Assembly: GCF_001050275.1 (NCBI RefSeq)
Contig: NZ_BBYA01000001.1
Coordinates: 124,001-188,000 of the forward strand
Direction: 5' to 3'
DNA length: 64,000 nucleotides
From: Leptolinea tardivitalis
GTDB lineage: Bacteria; Chloroflexota; Anaerolineae; Anaerolineales; Anaerolineaceae
The notes below the pieces were generated by a model. The model made no database searches, was not told the DNA's origin, and saw only the letters and a program-made list of their open reading frames with translations. The stretch's first letter is position 1, and the number at the start of each line of letters is the position of its first letter. The position numbers and the translations under genes were made by a program. Shown in pieces: positions 27,167 through 35,844 of the stretch.

Positions 27167-28627
27167 ATGCCGGATAAGAAAACCATCTTTATCAGTGCTG
27201 ATCACGGCCTGGCTATTGTGTATTTTTTACAGAGTGATGTTGTTCCGACCTTGTTGAAAGCCGGAGCAGATGTAGTCATCCTCACCGATGACGGATTGAA
27301 AGAACAGATCGAAAAACGTTTCGGGCAGCCCGGTGTAATTATTGAAGGACTGCGAATGAAACAGTGCCGCAAGTATAGCGATACGGTTGATCCCTCGGCA
27401 CAGTGGTGGTTGAATTTCCTGCGGCGGGTGGGGGCATCCAATCGAATCAACGTCGAAGCTCTGACCAGCCACGTACGGCAGGTGGATGTGGAAGCTTCAA
27501 AACGCCGCCGGACGATTATGCCATTCATGAAGGCGGCCGTTGGATTAATGCGCCATTCCAAAGCCGCCCGAACATTGATCTACCGTGCTCAGTTGAAATA
27601 CAGCCCGGATTTATACACCGACCTGTTTGAAAAATACAAACCAGACCTGGTCATTGCCAGTACACCCGGCTGGCGGTTGGACCGCTATCTGCTCCGGCAG
27701 GCGGCCCGGCGCGGTGTGAAAACGGCTGCCGTGGTAGTCGGCTGGGATAACCCCAGCAGCTACAGTCTTCCGGGTGCTCCTGTTGATTGGATCACCTGCT
27801 GGTCAGAAATCCAGAAACAGGAACTGGTGGAAGGTGATGACTGGTTACCTGAACGGGTAAATGTGGGTGGGATTCCATCTTATGATGGGTATTTCCACAA
27901 AAAGTGGTTGATGTCGCGCGATGAGTATTTTAAACTGCACAATCTGGATCCGAACCGTAAACTGCTCTCTTATGCCAGCAGCTTTATCACCTTCTCGCCC
28001 AACATTCAGAATATTGAAGCTCTGGCGCGGCTGGTTTCAGAGGATAAACTGGCGGAACCATCTCAATTGCTCATCCGTCTGCACCCCAACCATTTCATGA
28101 GTGAACCATTGTTTGCCGCAGAACGCGAAAAAGTACGGGAAATGGTCAGGCAGATGCCGCATGTGCATCTGGTGGAACCGGTTCCTCTTGGCGGTGAATT
28201 GGGATATTACTCTGGTGAAGATATGCCTGAAAAAACATCCATGATGGCCTATTCAGATGTGTTTCTAACGGTATATTCAACTATGGTGGTGGAAGAAGCC
28301 ATACATGGAAAGCCGATTGTCGCTGTCTGCATTGACGCCCCCGGCGGCTGGAATCAACCCGGACGTTTCTCGCTTCCGCTTTCACAGATCGGAGAATGGC
28401 CTACCCACCAGCGTTTCCGCAAAGCAAGAGCCGGACGGGTGGCGTTGAATGAAGAAGAGTTGCGTACGGCCATCAACCTCTATTTGCAAAATCCAGAAGC
28501 AGACCGGGCGCAGCAGGAGCAATTCATTCATGATGAGGTCACGTTTACCGATGGAACAGCCGGGAAACGCACCGGCGAGTTTCTGGCTTCTTTGCTCGAT
28601 AAGCCCAAACCGGAGGATTTCCGATGA
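27167..28627 (+). CDS. GT-B-like protein of the surface-glycan type (capsule/CDP-glycerol transferase-like)
   Basis: This 486-aa protein begins KTIFISADHGLAIVYFLQSD. The C-terminal half has LLIRLHPNHFMSEPLF (about residues 303-318) and, near residue 363, MMAYSDVFLTVYSTMVVEEAI then GKPIVAV, the layout of GT-B enzymes related to CDP-glycerol transferases and capsule-synthesis proteins. A strong AAGGAG precedes the ATG. Its 3' end overlaps the oxidoreductase gene by ATGA. I can support the fold class and the surface-glycan context but not the donor; an N-terminal His-rich SADHG may be functional. Confidence 0.6.
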   Translation: MPDKKTIFISADHGLAIVYFLQSDVVPTLLKAGADVVILTDDGLKEQIEKRFGQPGVIIEGLRMKQCRKYSDTVDPSAQWWLNFLRRVGASNRINVEALTSHVRQVDVEASKRRRTIMPFMKAAVGLMRHSKAARTLIYRAQLKYSPDLYTDLFEKYKPDLVIASTPGWRLDRYLLRQAARRGVKTAAVVVGWDNPSSYSLPGAPVDWITCWSEIQKQELVEGDDWLPERVNVGGIPSYDGYFHKKWLMSRDEYFKLHNLDPNRKLLSYASSFITFSPNIQNIEALARLVSEDKLAEPSQLLIRLHPNHFMSEPLFAAEREKVREMVRQMPHVHLVEPVPLGGELGYYSGEDMPEKTSMMAYSDVFLTVYSTMVVEEAIHGKPIVAVCIDAPGGWNQPGRFSLPLSQIGEWPTHQRFRKARAGRVALNEEELRTAINLYLQNPEADRAQQEQFIHDEVTFTDGTAGKRTGEFLASLLDKPKPEDFR

Positions 28628-29613
28628 AATTCCTGATTGCGGGTTTTGGTTCGATAGGAAGGCGCCACCTGCGCAACCTGCGCACCCTCGGTGAAACTGA
28701 TATCGTATTGTTGCGTTCACATAAGTCTACCCTGCCGGATGATGAGATCGCTGAATTGCCAGTCGAAACCGATATAGATGCCGCACTCAGCCATAAACCG
28801 GATGCCGTGATCATTTCCAATCCGACTGCACTGCATCTGGATGTGGCCATCCCGGCAGCAAAGGCTGGCTGCGCCATTCTTATGGAAAAACCTGTGTCCC
28901 ATTCGCTCGACAGGCTGGAGGAGTTCAGAAAAGCCGCCGAAACGGGCGGCAGCCGGGTGCTGATGGGGTATCAGTTTCGCTTTCATCCCGGATTACACAA
29001 GGTAGAAAATTGGCTGTCAGATGGCTTGATCGGACGGCCGTTATCGTTCAGAGCTCAATGGGGCGAGTACCTCCCCAACTGGCATCCATGGGAGGATTAC
29101 CGTGCCAGCTATACCTCGCGCTCGGACCTGGGCGGCGGAGTTGTGGTCACCCTGAGTCACCCGGTGGATTATTTGCGGTGGTTGCTGGGGGACGTGAAGT
29201 CTCTCTGGGCTTTTTCCGGACGGATCAGCGATCTGGAAATTCAGGTGGAAGACTATGCCGAAATCGGTCTGCAATTCAAGAATGGGGCCGTTGGAAGTCT
29301 TCATATGGATTATTATCAGCAGCCGCCATCACATACAATGGAAATCACCGGGACACAAGGCCGCATCCTCTGGGACAATGCCGATGGCTGTGCCCGTTTG
29401 TTCCGCAGTGAAACAGGCAGCTGGCAGGATGTTTCCCTTCCGGCTAATTTTGACCGCAACGACCTTTTCATTGCGGAGATGCGGCATTTTCTTGATGTTG
29501 TTAAGAAGCAGGCGGAGCCAATCTGCACGATGGCCGATGGGGAAGCCGCGTTGAAAATATGCCTGGCGGTGCATCAGTCTGCCTCTAAACGTCAAATAAT
29601 AGAAATCGCTTAG
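28624..29613 (+). CDS. Gfo/Idh/MocA-family sugar oxidoreductase (PtmF-like)
   Basis: NAD(P)-dependent oxidoreductase of 329 aa. The Rossmann loop is IAGFGSIGRRHLRNL (about residues 5-19), the EKP motif is LMEKPVSHSL (about 87-96), and the catalytic-domain segment GGVVVTLSHPVDYLRWL (about 169-185) carries the conserved D-x3-H-like region. The start has GGAGG 8 bp upstream. PtmF of the Campylobacter legionaminic acid route belongs to this family. Taken with the PtmA-like SDR, the fused CMP-synthetase and the short NeuB (35845-38776), this gene could serve the same pathway. That link is inference; oxidation of another nucleotide sugar is equally possible. Confidence 0.8.
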   Translation: MKFLIAGFGSIGRRHLRNLRTLGETDIVLLRSHKSTLPDDEIAELPVETDIDAALSHKPDAVIISNPTALHLDVAIPAAKAGCAILMEKPVSHSLDRLEEFRKAAETGGSRVLMGYQFRFHPGLHKVENWLSDGLIGRPLSFRAQWGEYLPNWHPWEDYRASYTSRSDLGGGVVVTLSHPVDYLRWLLGDVKSLWAFSGRISDLEIQVEDYAEIGLQFKNGAVGSLHMDYYQQPPSHTMEITGTQGRILWDNADGCARLFRSETGSWQDVSLPANFDRNDLFIAEMRHFLDVVKKQAEPICTMADGEAALKICLAVHQSASKRQIIEIA

Positions 29614-29618
29614 CTGCC

Positions 29619-31412
29619 GTGGAAAAACCTAAGAACAATACTCGATCGTGGTTCCCCTTTCTGACAACAGGATACTTTATCCTGCTAACCATTTTCATGA
29701 CCTGGCCTCTCGTTACTCACATGGGGAGCCAGTTGACCGGGCAGGTGGGGGATAATATCTATTTTGTCTGGATGATCGGCTGGTTCAAGAAGGCCCTGTT
29801 TGACCTGCATGTCAATCCGTTCAATGTCTGGTTCCTGAACTATCCTGAAGGCTGGAGTCTGGCATATACCGAAATCACCCCGGCACAGCTGCTGCTGGCA
29901 GTCCCTTTCAGCCTGTTTGCCAGCCCGACGTTTGCCTACAATGCCGCACATATGTTGTCATTCATTTTGAGCGGATTAATTATGTCTCTGTGGATACGCC
30001 GGTTGACCCATTCCAATGGTGCTGCACTTGTGTCTGGCACGGCGTATGCCTTTCTACCGTTCCATTTTGCACATTTTCTCATTGGTCATTTAAACCTGTC
30101 TGGCTTGCAGTGGTTTCCGTTGTTCTTCTGGGGATTTTTTGATTTGCTGGTCAGCCACTCGGAAAATAATGAAGTATCTCCACTGACAGATAATGCAAAA
30201 GAAACCGATGGTACTGTTCGGAGTGCCATTTTAAGAGCCGGCCTCGGATTGGGTTTAATCGCCCTGACCAGTCAGTATTATTTATATATGACCATTCTGA
30301 TCGCGGTTTTTATTTTTGCGATTTATATCTTGTTCATCAATCGGCCGGCTTTAAAACAAAAGTCTTTCTGGATTCGCTGGGTAATTACCGGATTGGTGGC
30401 TCTGCCATTGATAGCCGCTGCCGTTGCACCGTATGTCAGCCTGGCAGGTAAAGGTGAATTGCCTGACCGTGACCTGGGTATTGTGCGTCCATATTCTGCC
30501 GGCCTGACCGATTTTTTGTTGCCTTCTACAGATCATTTCCTCTGGGGTTCCTGGATTGGTCAACATTTTAACCGCGATATGTGGGTCGAAGGTACTCTGT
30601 ATATCGGTTTATTTACCACCCTGCTGGCCATCTATGGCTGGACCAGAAGGAAAAAACTAAAACAGGAGCCAATATTGATCCTGATGGCGGCTGGTGGAGC
30701 CCTGGCCTTACTCCTTGCCATGGGAACCGACGTCCATTGGAATGGTACCCCGGTGGAAATAGCGACACCGGCATTTTTGCAAAGTTTCTATCCCAAGCCG
30801 ACTCTGCCGATTCCACTCCCCGGTTTGCTCCTGTTCAAGTATTTTCCTTTCTATGCCAAATTGCGTGCACTCATGCGTTTTGGTATCTTTGTTTTGCTTT
30901 TTATTTGTACCGGTGCCGGACTGGGTGCGTCTGAATTGTTGAAACACATGACTTTGCGTTGGAAACCGATCATGGCCGCCGGACTGATTGGATTGGTGTT
31001 ATTCGATTTTTATCCAGGTCCCTATACGGAATTTACAACTGTGCAGGCCCGGCCGGTGGATGTCTGGCTGGCCAGTCAATCGGGTGATGGCGCTGTGGCA
31101 CAAATGCCTTTTTCCATTGCCGAAGACCAGGAACATACCTATTACACCCTGGTGCATGGGAAACCGTATATCGGCGGATTTTTCAATGCCTTCCCTCCGG
31201 CACAATACAAACGAATCAAACCCATTCTGTTAAATTTCCCGGATCAAGAGAGTGTTGACCTGTTGCGGGAATTGAAGGTCCGATGGGTGCTGGTAGATCC
31301 TGCTTATTACCCGGATTGGGAAAAAACGAAAGCTGAGATTGAACGGTTCGGATTTTCCGAAGAGGCTCAACCCGGGGGGATGGCCGTCTTTTCGATGCAG
31401 GTGGAGAAGTGA
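29619..31412 (+). CDS. GT-C-like polytopic membrane protein
   Basis: This 597-aa protein has about 11-12 membrane helices. After helix 1, the loop MGSQLTGQVGDNIYFVWMIG (about residues 30-49) has an acidic residue placed as in GT-C enzymes, and AYTEITPAQLLLAV and FLPFHFAHFLIGH follow as in the YfhO-like/GT39-related proteins common in bacterial surface-glycan loci. A C-terminal soluble tail of about 120 residues ends with RWVLVDPAYYPDW. The start is GTG without a clear Shine-Dalgarno, 5 bp after the previous stop. Sugar transfer outside the membrane is inferred from fold and neighbours. Confidence 0.6.
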   Translation: MEKPKNNTRSWFPFLTTGYFILLTIFMTWPLVTHMGSQLTGQVGDNIYFVWMIGWFKKALFDLHVNPFNVWFLNYPEGWSLAYTEITPAQLLLAVPFSLFASPTFAYNAAHMLSFILSGLIMSLWIRRLTHSNGAALVSGTAYAFLPFHFAHFLIGHLNLSGLQWFPLFFWGFFDLLVSHSENNEVSPLTDNAKETDGTVRSAILRAGLGLGLIALTSQYYLYMTILIAVFIFAIYILFINRPALKQKSFWIRWVITGLVALPLIAAAVAPYVSLAGKGELPDRDLGIVRPYSAGLTDFLLPSTDHFLWGSWIGQHFNRDMWVEGTLYIGLFTTLLAIYGWTRRKKLKQEPILILMAAGGALALLLAMGTDVHWNGTPVEIATPAFLQSFYPKPTLPIPLPGLLLFKYFPFYAKLRALMRFGIFVLLFICTGAGLGASELLKHMTLRWKPIMAAGLIGLVLFDFYPGPYTEFTTVQARPVDVWLASQSGDGAVAQMPFSIAEDQEHTYYTLVHGKPYIGGFFNAFPPAQYKRIKPILLNFPDQESVDLLRELKVRWVLVDPAYYPDWEKTKAEIERFGFSEEAQPGGMAVFSMQVEK

Positions 31413-33010
31413 AAAGCAATCCGGGCATTAAATTAACGTTACTGGCAGCCATCGTCGGAATGACATTGGCTGCCTGGAGCACCCGGTTGGGACCGGGAGT
31501 CGGCGGTGATGCCACCATCTATCTGACCTCCGCCCAGAACCTGGCCAAAGGAATAGGTTTGGGACTGGTTCAACCGGATGGATCTTTCCGGCTATTGCCA
31601 TATTCGGCACCATTGTTCCCGCTGATTCTTTCTCCGTTTTCGGCGGTACAGTTGGATTTGACGGTTGTCTCCCGTTGGTTCAATATTCTTCTGTTTGGCG
31701 GGTTAATTTTTCTGATTGGATTTTCGTCTTTAAAAGCATTCGGTGGGAATTGGATTGCCATTTTACCCGCCTGGCTGGCAGCCTGCTCTCCCATTTTATT
31801 ACCCGTCTATTCATGGGCTATGGCGGAACCGGTCACTATGTTGCTCGGATTTGCCGGGCTGATCCTCATTCTGGGTCATCTGGATGAACCATACCCGAAC
31901 CGATGGAGCTGGCCTGAATGGGCAGGACTACTTCTGGGATTGGCAGCGGCAGCTCGTTATTCGGCGGCGGCTTTTCTGGCAGCCGGGGCGGTGATTTGCC
32001 TGTTCTGGCCTGCCTGGCCCTTTTACAAGCGATTGCTTACCGCTTTTCGAACGGGATTGGTGGGTATCATCCCGCTGGGTATCTGGGTGCTGGTGCAGAT
32101 AGGGCAGACGGCCTCTGTCAGCGCGCGTTCCATGTTGACGATAGCGGAAATGGGGGGACGGTTTATGCTTTTCTGGCCGCAATTTGTTTCTGCCATGCTG
32201 GTCTGGCTGCTGCCGGCATCTTTTCAGGAAGGTTTATCATATCCGATGTGGATTCAGGCGGTACCTGTGGTCTTCTTTCTTTTCATTCTGGCTGCAGGAT
32301 CGATCTGGGTTAATGTGAAAGGGCAAAATAAGTTGACAGGCCGCCTGGTGAATATGTTGTGGATATTTGCCGGGATTTATTCAGCTGTATTACTGCTGGT
32401 TTATCTGACTACATATCCACCCATTACGATCGACAATCGGATGCTGTCACCGGTGCACATAGCGGTGATCTGGATCGCCGCTGTATTATTGATTTCTTTA
32501 TGGGGAGAACCTGAGAACAAGACCTGGCAGATTGTCTTTGCCCTGGCAATGCTGGTTTTTGTGGGTTGGTATGGTTGGCGGACGGTTCGGATTGTCCGGC
32601 AAAATGCCGAAACCGGGCTGGGGTATAACTCTATCGCCTGGCAACAATCAAAGATCATTGCAGCAGTAAAGGCAATTCCGGAGAGCCAGAATCTGGTCAC
32701 GAATGAGACCATGGCGTTGCTGTACCTGACAGGACGGGTGGCCAAACCGGTGGGTGAGATTTATGCCGACAAACCGGTTTATCCATTTTCGAGATATGGT
32801 GATGGACCAGAGGGGAATGATCCTGCTGAGGCAGAGTTCAAGAAGGGCGACAGCCTGTTGGTGGTGTTTAATTCATTGGAAAACCAATTTGAATCGATTT
32901 ATGGTGACCGGGCAAAAGAACGGGCGGAGACGTTTGTCAACGGTCTGCGGGTGGATGCCTTTGGGGATGACGGCGCCATTTATGATTACCCGGTTGATTA
33001 TTCAAAATAA
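31409..33010 (+). CDS. GT39/ArnT-like GT-C membrane glycosyltransferase (paralog A)
   Basis: This 533-aa polytopic protein has about a dozen helices. The first extracytoplasmic loop is GPGVGGDATIYLTSAQNLAK (about residues 27-46), whose Asp is the likely catalytic base, and SWAMAEPVTMLLGF is the conserved xEP element of the GT39/ArnT group. The GTG start overlaps the upstream stop (GTGA), with GGTGG in front. It is homologous over its length to the 534-aa protein at 34224, from which it is separated by one reversed gene. It is the last gene of the co-directional run before that interruption. Confidence 0.68.
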   Translation: MKSNPGIKLTLLAAIVGMTLAAWSTRLGPGVGGDATIYLTSAQNLAKGIGLGLVQPDGSFRLLPYSAPLFPLILSPFSAVQLDLTVVSRWFNILLFGGLIFLIGFSSLKAFGGNWIAILPAWLAACSPILLPVYSWAMAEPVTMLLGFAGLILILGHLDEPYPNRWSWPEWAGLLLGLAAAARYSAAAFLAAGAVICLFWPAWPFYKRLLTAFRTGLVGIIPLGIWVLVQIGQTASVSARSMLTIAEMGGRFMLFWPQFVSAMLVWLLPASFQEGLSYPMWIQAVPVVFFLFILAAGSIWVNVKGQNKLTGRLVNMLWIFAGIYSAVLLLVYLTTYPPITIDNRMLSPVHIAVIWIAAVLLISLWGEPENKTWQIVFALAMLVFVGWYGWRTVRIVRQNAETGLGYNSIAWQQSKIIAAVKAIPESQNLVTNETMALLYLTGRVAKPVGEIYADKPVYPFSRYGDGPEGNDPAEAEFKKGDSLLVVFNSLENQFESIYGDRAKERAETFVNGLRVDAFGDDGAIYDYPVDYSK

Positions 33011-33030
33011 CATCAATCCCATTAATGCAG

Positions 33031-33093
33031 GGTAGAAGCATCCGGCAGGAGACATAACCGAAAACATAGGTACTGTCTCCGGATGCTTCTACC
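33031..33093. repeat. Long imperfect palindrome (hairpin-forming element)
   Basis: Left arm 33031-33054 and right arm 33074-33093 pair over 20 bp with a 4-nt bulge; the outer 15 bp (GGTAGAAGCATCCGG and its complement) are perfect. The loop is about 19 nt. There is no T-run, so it is not a standard intrinsic terminator, although it lies just past the stop at 33010. The rest of the 226-bp gap holds the terminator of the reversed gene and no credible ORF. Confidence 0.75.
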
Positions 33094-33185
33094 GCAGGCG
33101 TAATTCAAGTATAAACACCGGTAGACGCAGGCGGACATGGTGGGGCTTTCGTGGCTGATGGTTCCACCCACCTTCATCACACAGT

Positions 33186-33215
33186 AAAAAAAAGACCTCA
33201 TTATCAATGAGGTCT
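33186..33215 (-). terminator. Intrinsic terminator of the reversed DUF4380-like gene
   Basis: On the minus strand a 10-bp perfect stem (AGACCTCATT with AATGAGGTCT, loop of three bases) is followed directly by a run of eight T residues. It lies about 20 bp past the stop codon of the gene at 33237-34148. Confidence 0.85.
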
Positions 33216-33236
33216 GACATCTTGATATTACTTTTT

Positions 33237-34148
33237 CTATTTCAAAACTTTCTGGACAACCGGAAGGATATTTTTCTTCACATCCTCATCATTATGAGGT
33301 ACCGGTATGTTTTCTGCAAAATACCAGGTTTCTTCATGAACGATGGTTTCATCCAGTTCCAGAGTTTTGTACTGGCCAAGAGTTTCCAATTCAAGGCATT
33401 CCTTGTTTGTCCAGCTCTGGAGATTGGTACCAAAGTCAACATATTCGGCCCCAGGAATGCGTTGGAAAAACTTGAAGAAAGCGGCATGCTTGAAGACACA
33501 GGCAGCCCAACCGGTTTCATTCATCACGGCAACCTTGGTTGGAATGGTATCTGCCTGCTGGCGAAGGAGAATATAATCGTCACCCCAGGTAAAACGGGGA
33601 TCGGTCATGCGGGTATACGGCCAGATGGCGATGCAATGGGACGGCAGAAGCAGGCCAGGAGTGAAATTGCGCGGAGAGACGGGCAGAACTGCCACACCGC
33701 CGGCTGCCATAACGGATAATGCCCAGGGTGCTAATTTAATGGGCCACAGCCCGCAATTCTTGATGCTATTGCGGACAACGACTTTGGGTTCCTTTTCATC
33801 CATGTGAATTTCCATGGATTTTTGCAATCCAGTGTTGGTTTCAACGTCTGATGTCACTTTGACACCGTCGGCAAGCTCTTTGACTTTTACCGGAAAATTG
33901 TCTGGATAATAGGTGCGTTTGGCTAATTCCGGGGCAGCCCAAAGACGATGACCACCGTACCCAACATATTCTTTGCCGCCAATGGTTCCAATTTCATCTG
34001 GATTATTGTAGAAGAGGTTCTCTTTACCCTTGAAACCGCAAGATACAACCCGCGGACCCACGTCTGTTGTGACAACGATCTGGATGATTGAATTATCAAT
34101 CTGGATACAGTTTTTCCAACCAGCATAAGTGATCTTTTCAATCTTCAT
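33237..34148 (-). CDS. DUF4380-like protein, reversed in the locus
   Basis: This 303-aa soluble protein has no signal peptide or membrane helix. It begins MKIEKITYAGWKNCIQIDN and has beta-rich segments such as TTDVGPRVVSCGFKGKENLF, YVGYGGHRLWAAPE and LAPWALSVMAAGG, resembling the DUF4380 family, whose fold recalls galactose mutarotase-like sugar-binding sandwiches. I chose the ATG at 34148 because the conserved part begins there; the 29 upstream codons include the candidate promoter. It is the only minus-strand gene between 1 and 52085, with its own promoter and terminator, so it is a separate unit inserted in the operon. A role as a carbohydrate-binding or epimerase-like protein is speculative. 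Confidence 0.7.
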   Translation of the reverse strand: MKIEKITYAGWKNCIQIDNSIIQIVVTTDVGPRVVSCGFKGKENLFYNNPDEIGTIGGKEYVGYGGHRLWAAPELAKRTYYPDNFPVKVKELADGVKVTSDVETNTGLQKSMEIHMDEKEPKVVVRNSIKNCGLWPIKLAPWALSVMAAGGVAVLPVSPRNFTPGLLLPSHCIAIWPYTRMTDPRFTWGDDYILLRQQADTIPTKVAVMNETGWAACVFKHAAFFKFFQRIPGAEYVDFGTNLQSWTNKECLELETLGQYKTLELDETIVHEETWYFAENIPVPHNDEDVKKNILPVVQKVLK

Positions 34149-34191
34149 GATTTTTAAGTCCCTCTTTTGAAATGGTCTGAGAACAATGTCC

Positions 34192-34220
34192 ATTATAATT
34201 ACGTTCGTCTTTAATGCGAA
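34192..34220 (-). promoter_or_regulatory. Candidate promoter for the reversed gene
   Basis: Reading the minus strand, TTCGCA (34220-34215) and TATAAT (34197-34192) are spaced by 17 bp. The -10 is perfect and the -35 matches TTGACA at four of six positions. The predicted message would have a leader of about 37 nt before the ATG at 34148. The box also abuts the start of the divergent + strand gene. Confidence 0.5.
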
Positions 34221-34223
34221 CTC

Positions 34224-35828
34224 ATGAGGAAACAATTGTCACAAATTAAGAAGATTTCCGGGAAAATTCCGGTCAAATGGCACCCTTTTCTTTTCTGGGG
34301 ATCACTGTTGATTATTCTGGCGGCTGGACTGGCCGCACTGGTGTACGCCACACCCTTTGGCCCCGGATTGATTAATGATTCAGTAGTGTATATTGGCGGG
34401 GCGGAAAATATCCTTGCCGGAAACGGGTACAGCCGAACTTCTGGCGGCGGTGAAATCAAACCATTGACGGTCAATGTACCGCTGTATTCTTACACTCTGG
34501 CGGCTGTCGCAAAGACCGGGATTGACCTGATTAAAGCCGGCTGGGTAATCAGTCTGACATGCTTCATATTAAATTGTTTACTGGCAACCTGGATAGCGCT
34601 TCGGTTGACCCGGTCAAAGGCCTGGGCTGTTTTTGCTGTCCTCCTGATGGTTGCATCCGAGTCGGTCTTAAGGGCACATACATTTGCCCTTAGTGAACCA
34701 GAGTTCATCACCCTGATGCTGGCTTCTTTATTATTGCTGACCTATGCCATCGAGCGAAAAGGTTGGTATTACGCGGCCGGTGCGGGAATTTTGGTCAGCC
34801 TGACATATATGACCCGGTATATCGGTCTGTCTTTGATCGCAACAGGTGTGATGGCTTTCTTTGTTTCCCCAAAGACCTGGAAGGATCGCCTGACCAAGAT
34901 GGGCTGGTTCTTGTCTTTTGCTCTATTGGGCGGGATTATCTGGTTTATTCGAAATCTTTTGGTGTCAGGGAATGCGGCCAATCGCAGTCTGCTTTACCAC
35001 CCGCTGACGGCGGATAAACTTCAGGAAGGCGTTCAGACTTTTACGACCTTTCTCTTTCCCGAACGATTGAACCTTTACTCCAGGGCTCCCGGACTGTGGG
35101 GCGGATTCGCGGTTCTGATAGTCTTTCTTCTTGTTTTTCTTGTATACCGCCTGTGGCGGGCTATTGAAAGATCTGCCAGTCTTCAGATGGAAACAGGCAG
35201 ACAGATGGCGTTCATCATTACCATACAGGCATTTTTCTACTTTGTTGTGCTCCTTTTATCCCTCACGTTTCTGGATGCCAGCACAGCATTGGAAAACCGC
35301 ATTCTGGTACCTGCATTTATCTGTCTGATCTTGTTGTTCGTTTATCTACTGAACCTTTTATGGGAACGCAACGAAGCAGGCACCTGGCTATCACTGATTC
35401 TGGCTGTTGCAGTTCTCCTATCCTGGGGATACGATGGACGCCGGGCGGTGATTGACCTTCATGCCGATGGCCAGGGATACGCCAGTGCCTATTACCGGAA
35501 TTCAGAAACCATCGATGCCCTTAAACGCATGCCTGTTCGCACCATCTGGACGAACAGGGTTCCGGCTGTCAATTTGCTGGCAGATCGGGCTGCCTACGCT
35601 CTGCTGGCACCCATTGACCCGTTGACCCGACAAAAACGCCCTGATTATGAAAGCTCTCTGCAGGGTATTCGCAAGTCTGTACTGGATGGAAAAGCCATCC
35701 TGGTTGTTTTTGAAGCCCGGCAGGTTTTGGATGACCCGGTGGAAGGTCTCTGGTTAAAAGATTTGACAAAAGACATCCCGGTTGTTTTTGAATCGGATGA
35801 CGGGATGATATTCGCGGTGGAAAAATAG
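34224..35828 (+). CDS. GT39/ArnT-like GT-C membrane glycosyltransferase (paralog B)
   Basis: This 534-aa polytopic protein has about a dozen helices. The first outer loop has GPGLINDSVVYIGGAENILA (about residues 50-69), aligned with the GPGVGGDATIY loop of the gene at 31409. It has AEP/SEP-type FALSEPEFITLMLASL (about 153-168) and a C-terminal soluble tail ending in VVFESDDGMIFAVE, again like its paralog (DDGAIYD). The two form a duplicated pair now split by a reversed gene. The ATG at 34224 has no strong Shine-Dalgarno; a TTG at 34236 preceded by AGGA is an alternative. No convincing + strand promoter was found in front of it. Confidence 0.68.
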   Translation: MRKQLSQIKKISGKIPVKWHPFLFWGSLLIILAAGLAALVYATPFGPGLINDSVVYIGGAENILAGNGYSRTSGGGEIKPLTVNVPLYSYTLAAVAKTGIDLIKAGWVISLTCFILNCLLATWIALRLTRSKAWAVFAVLLMVASESVLRAHTFALSEPEFITLMLASLLLLTYAIERKGWYYAAGAGILVSLTYMTRYIGLSLIATGVMAFFVSPKTWKDRLTKMGWFLSFALLGGIIWFIRNLLVSGNAANRSLLYHPLTADKLQEGVQTFTTFLFPERLNLYSRAPGLWGGFAVLIVFLLVFLVYRLWRAIERSASLQMETGRQMAFIITIQAFFYFVVLLLSLTFLDASTALENRILVPAFICLILLFVYLLNLLWERNEAGTWLSLILAVAVLLSWGYDGRRAVIDLHADGQGYASAYYRNSETIDALKRMPVRTIWTNRVPAVNLLADRAAYALLAPIDPLTRQKRPDYESSLQGIRKSVLDGKAILVVFEARQVLDDPVEGLWLKDLTKDIPVVFESDDGMIFAVEK

Positions 35829-35844
35829 AAAGTCAGGAAAAACT

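Noticed and set aside
33022-33207. Minus-strand ORF of 61 aa in the longest intergenic gap
   Set aside because: It crosses the terminator stem of the reversed gene and the long palindrome, has no ribosome site and resembles nothing I know.
34167-34199. TTGAAA and TATAAT on the + strand before the second GT39-like paralog
   Set aside because: The spacer is 21 bp, too long for a sigma70 promoter; the same -10 is better explained as the minus-strand promoter.
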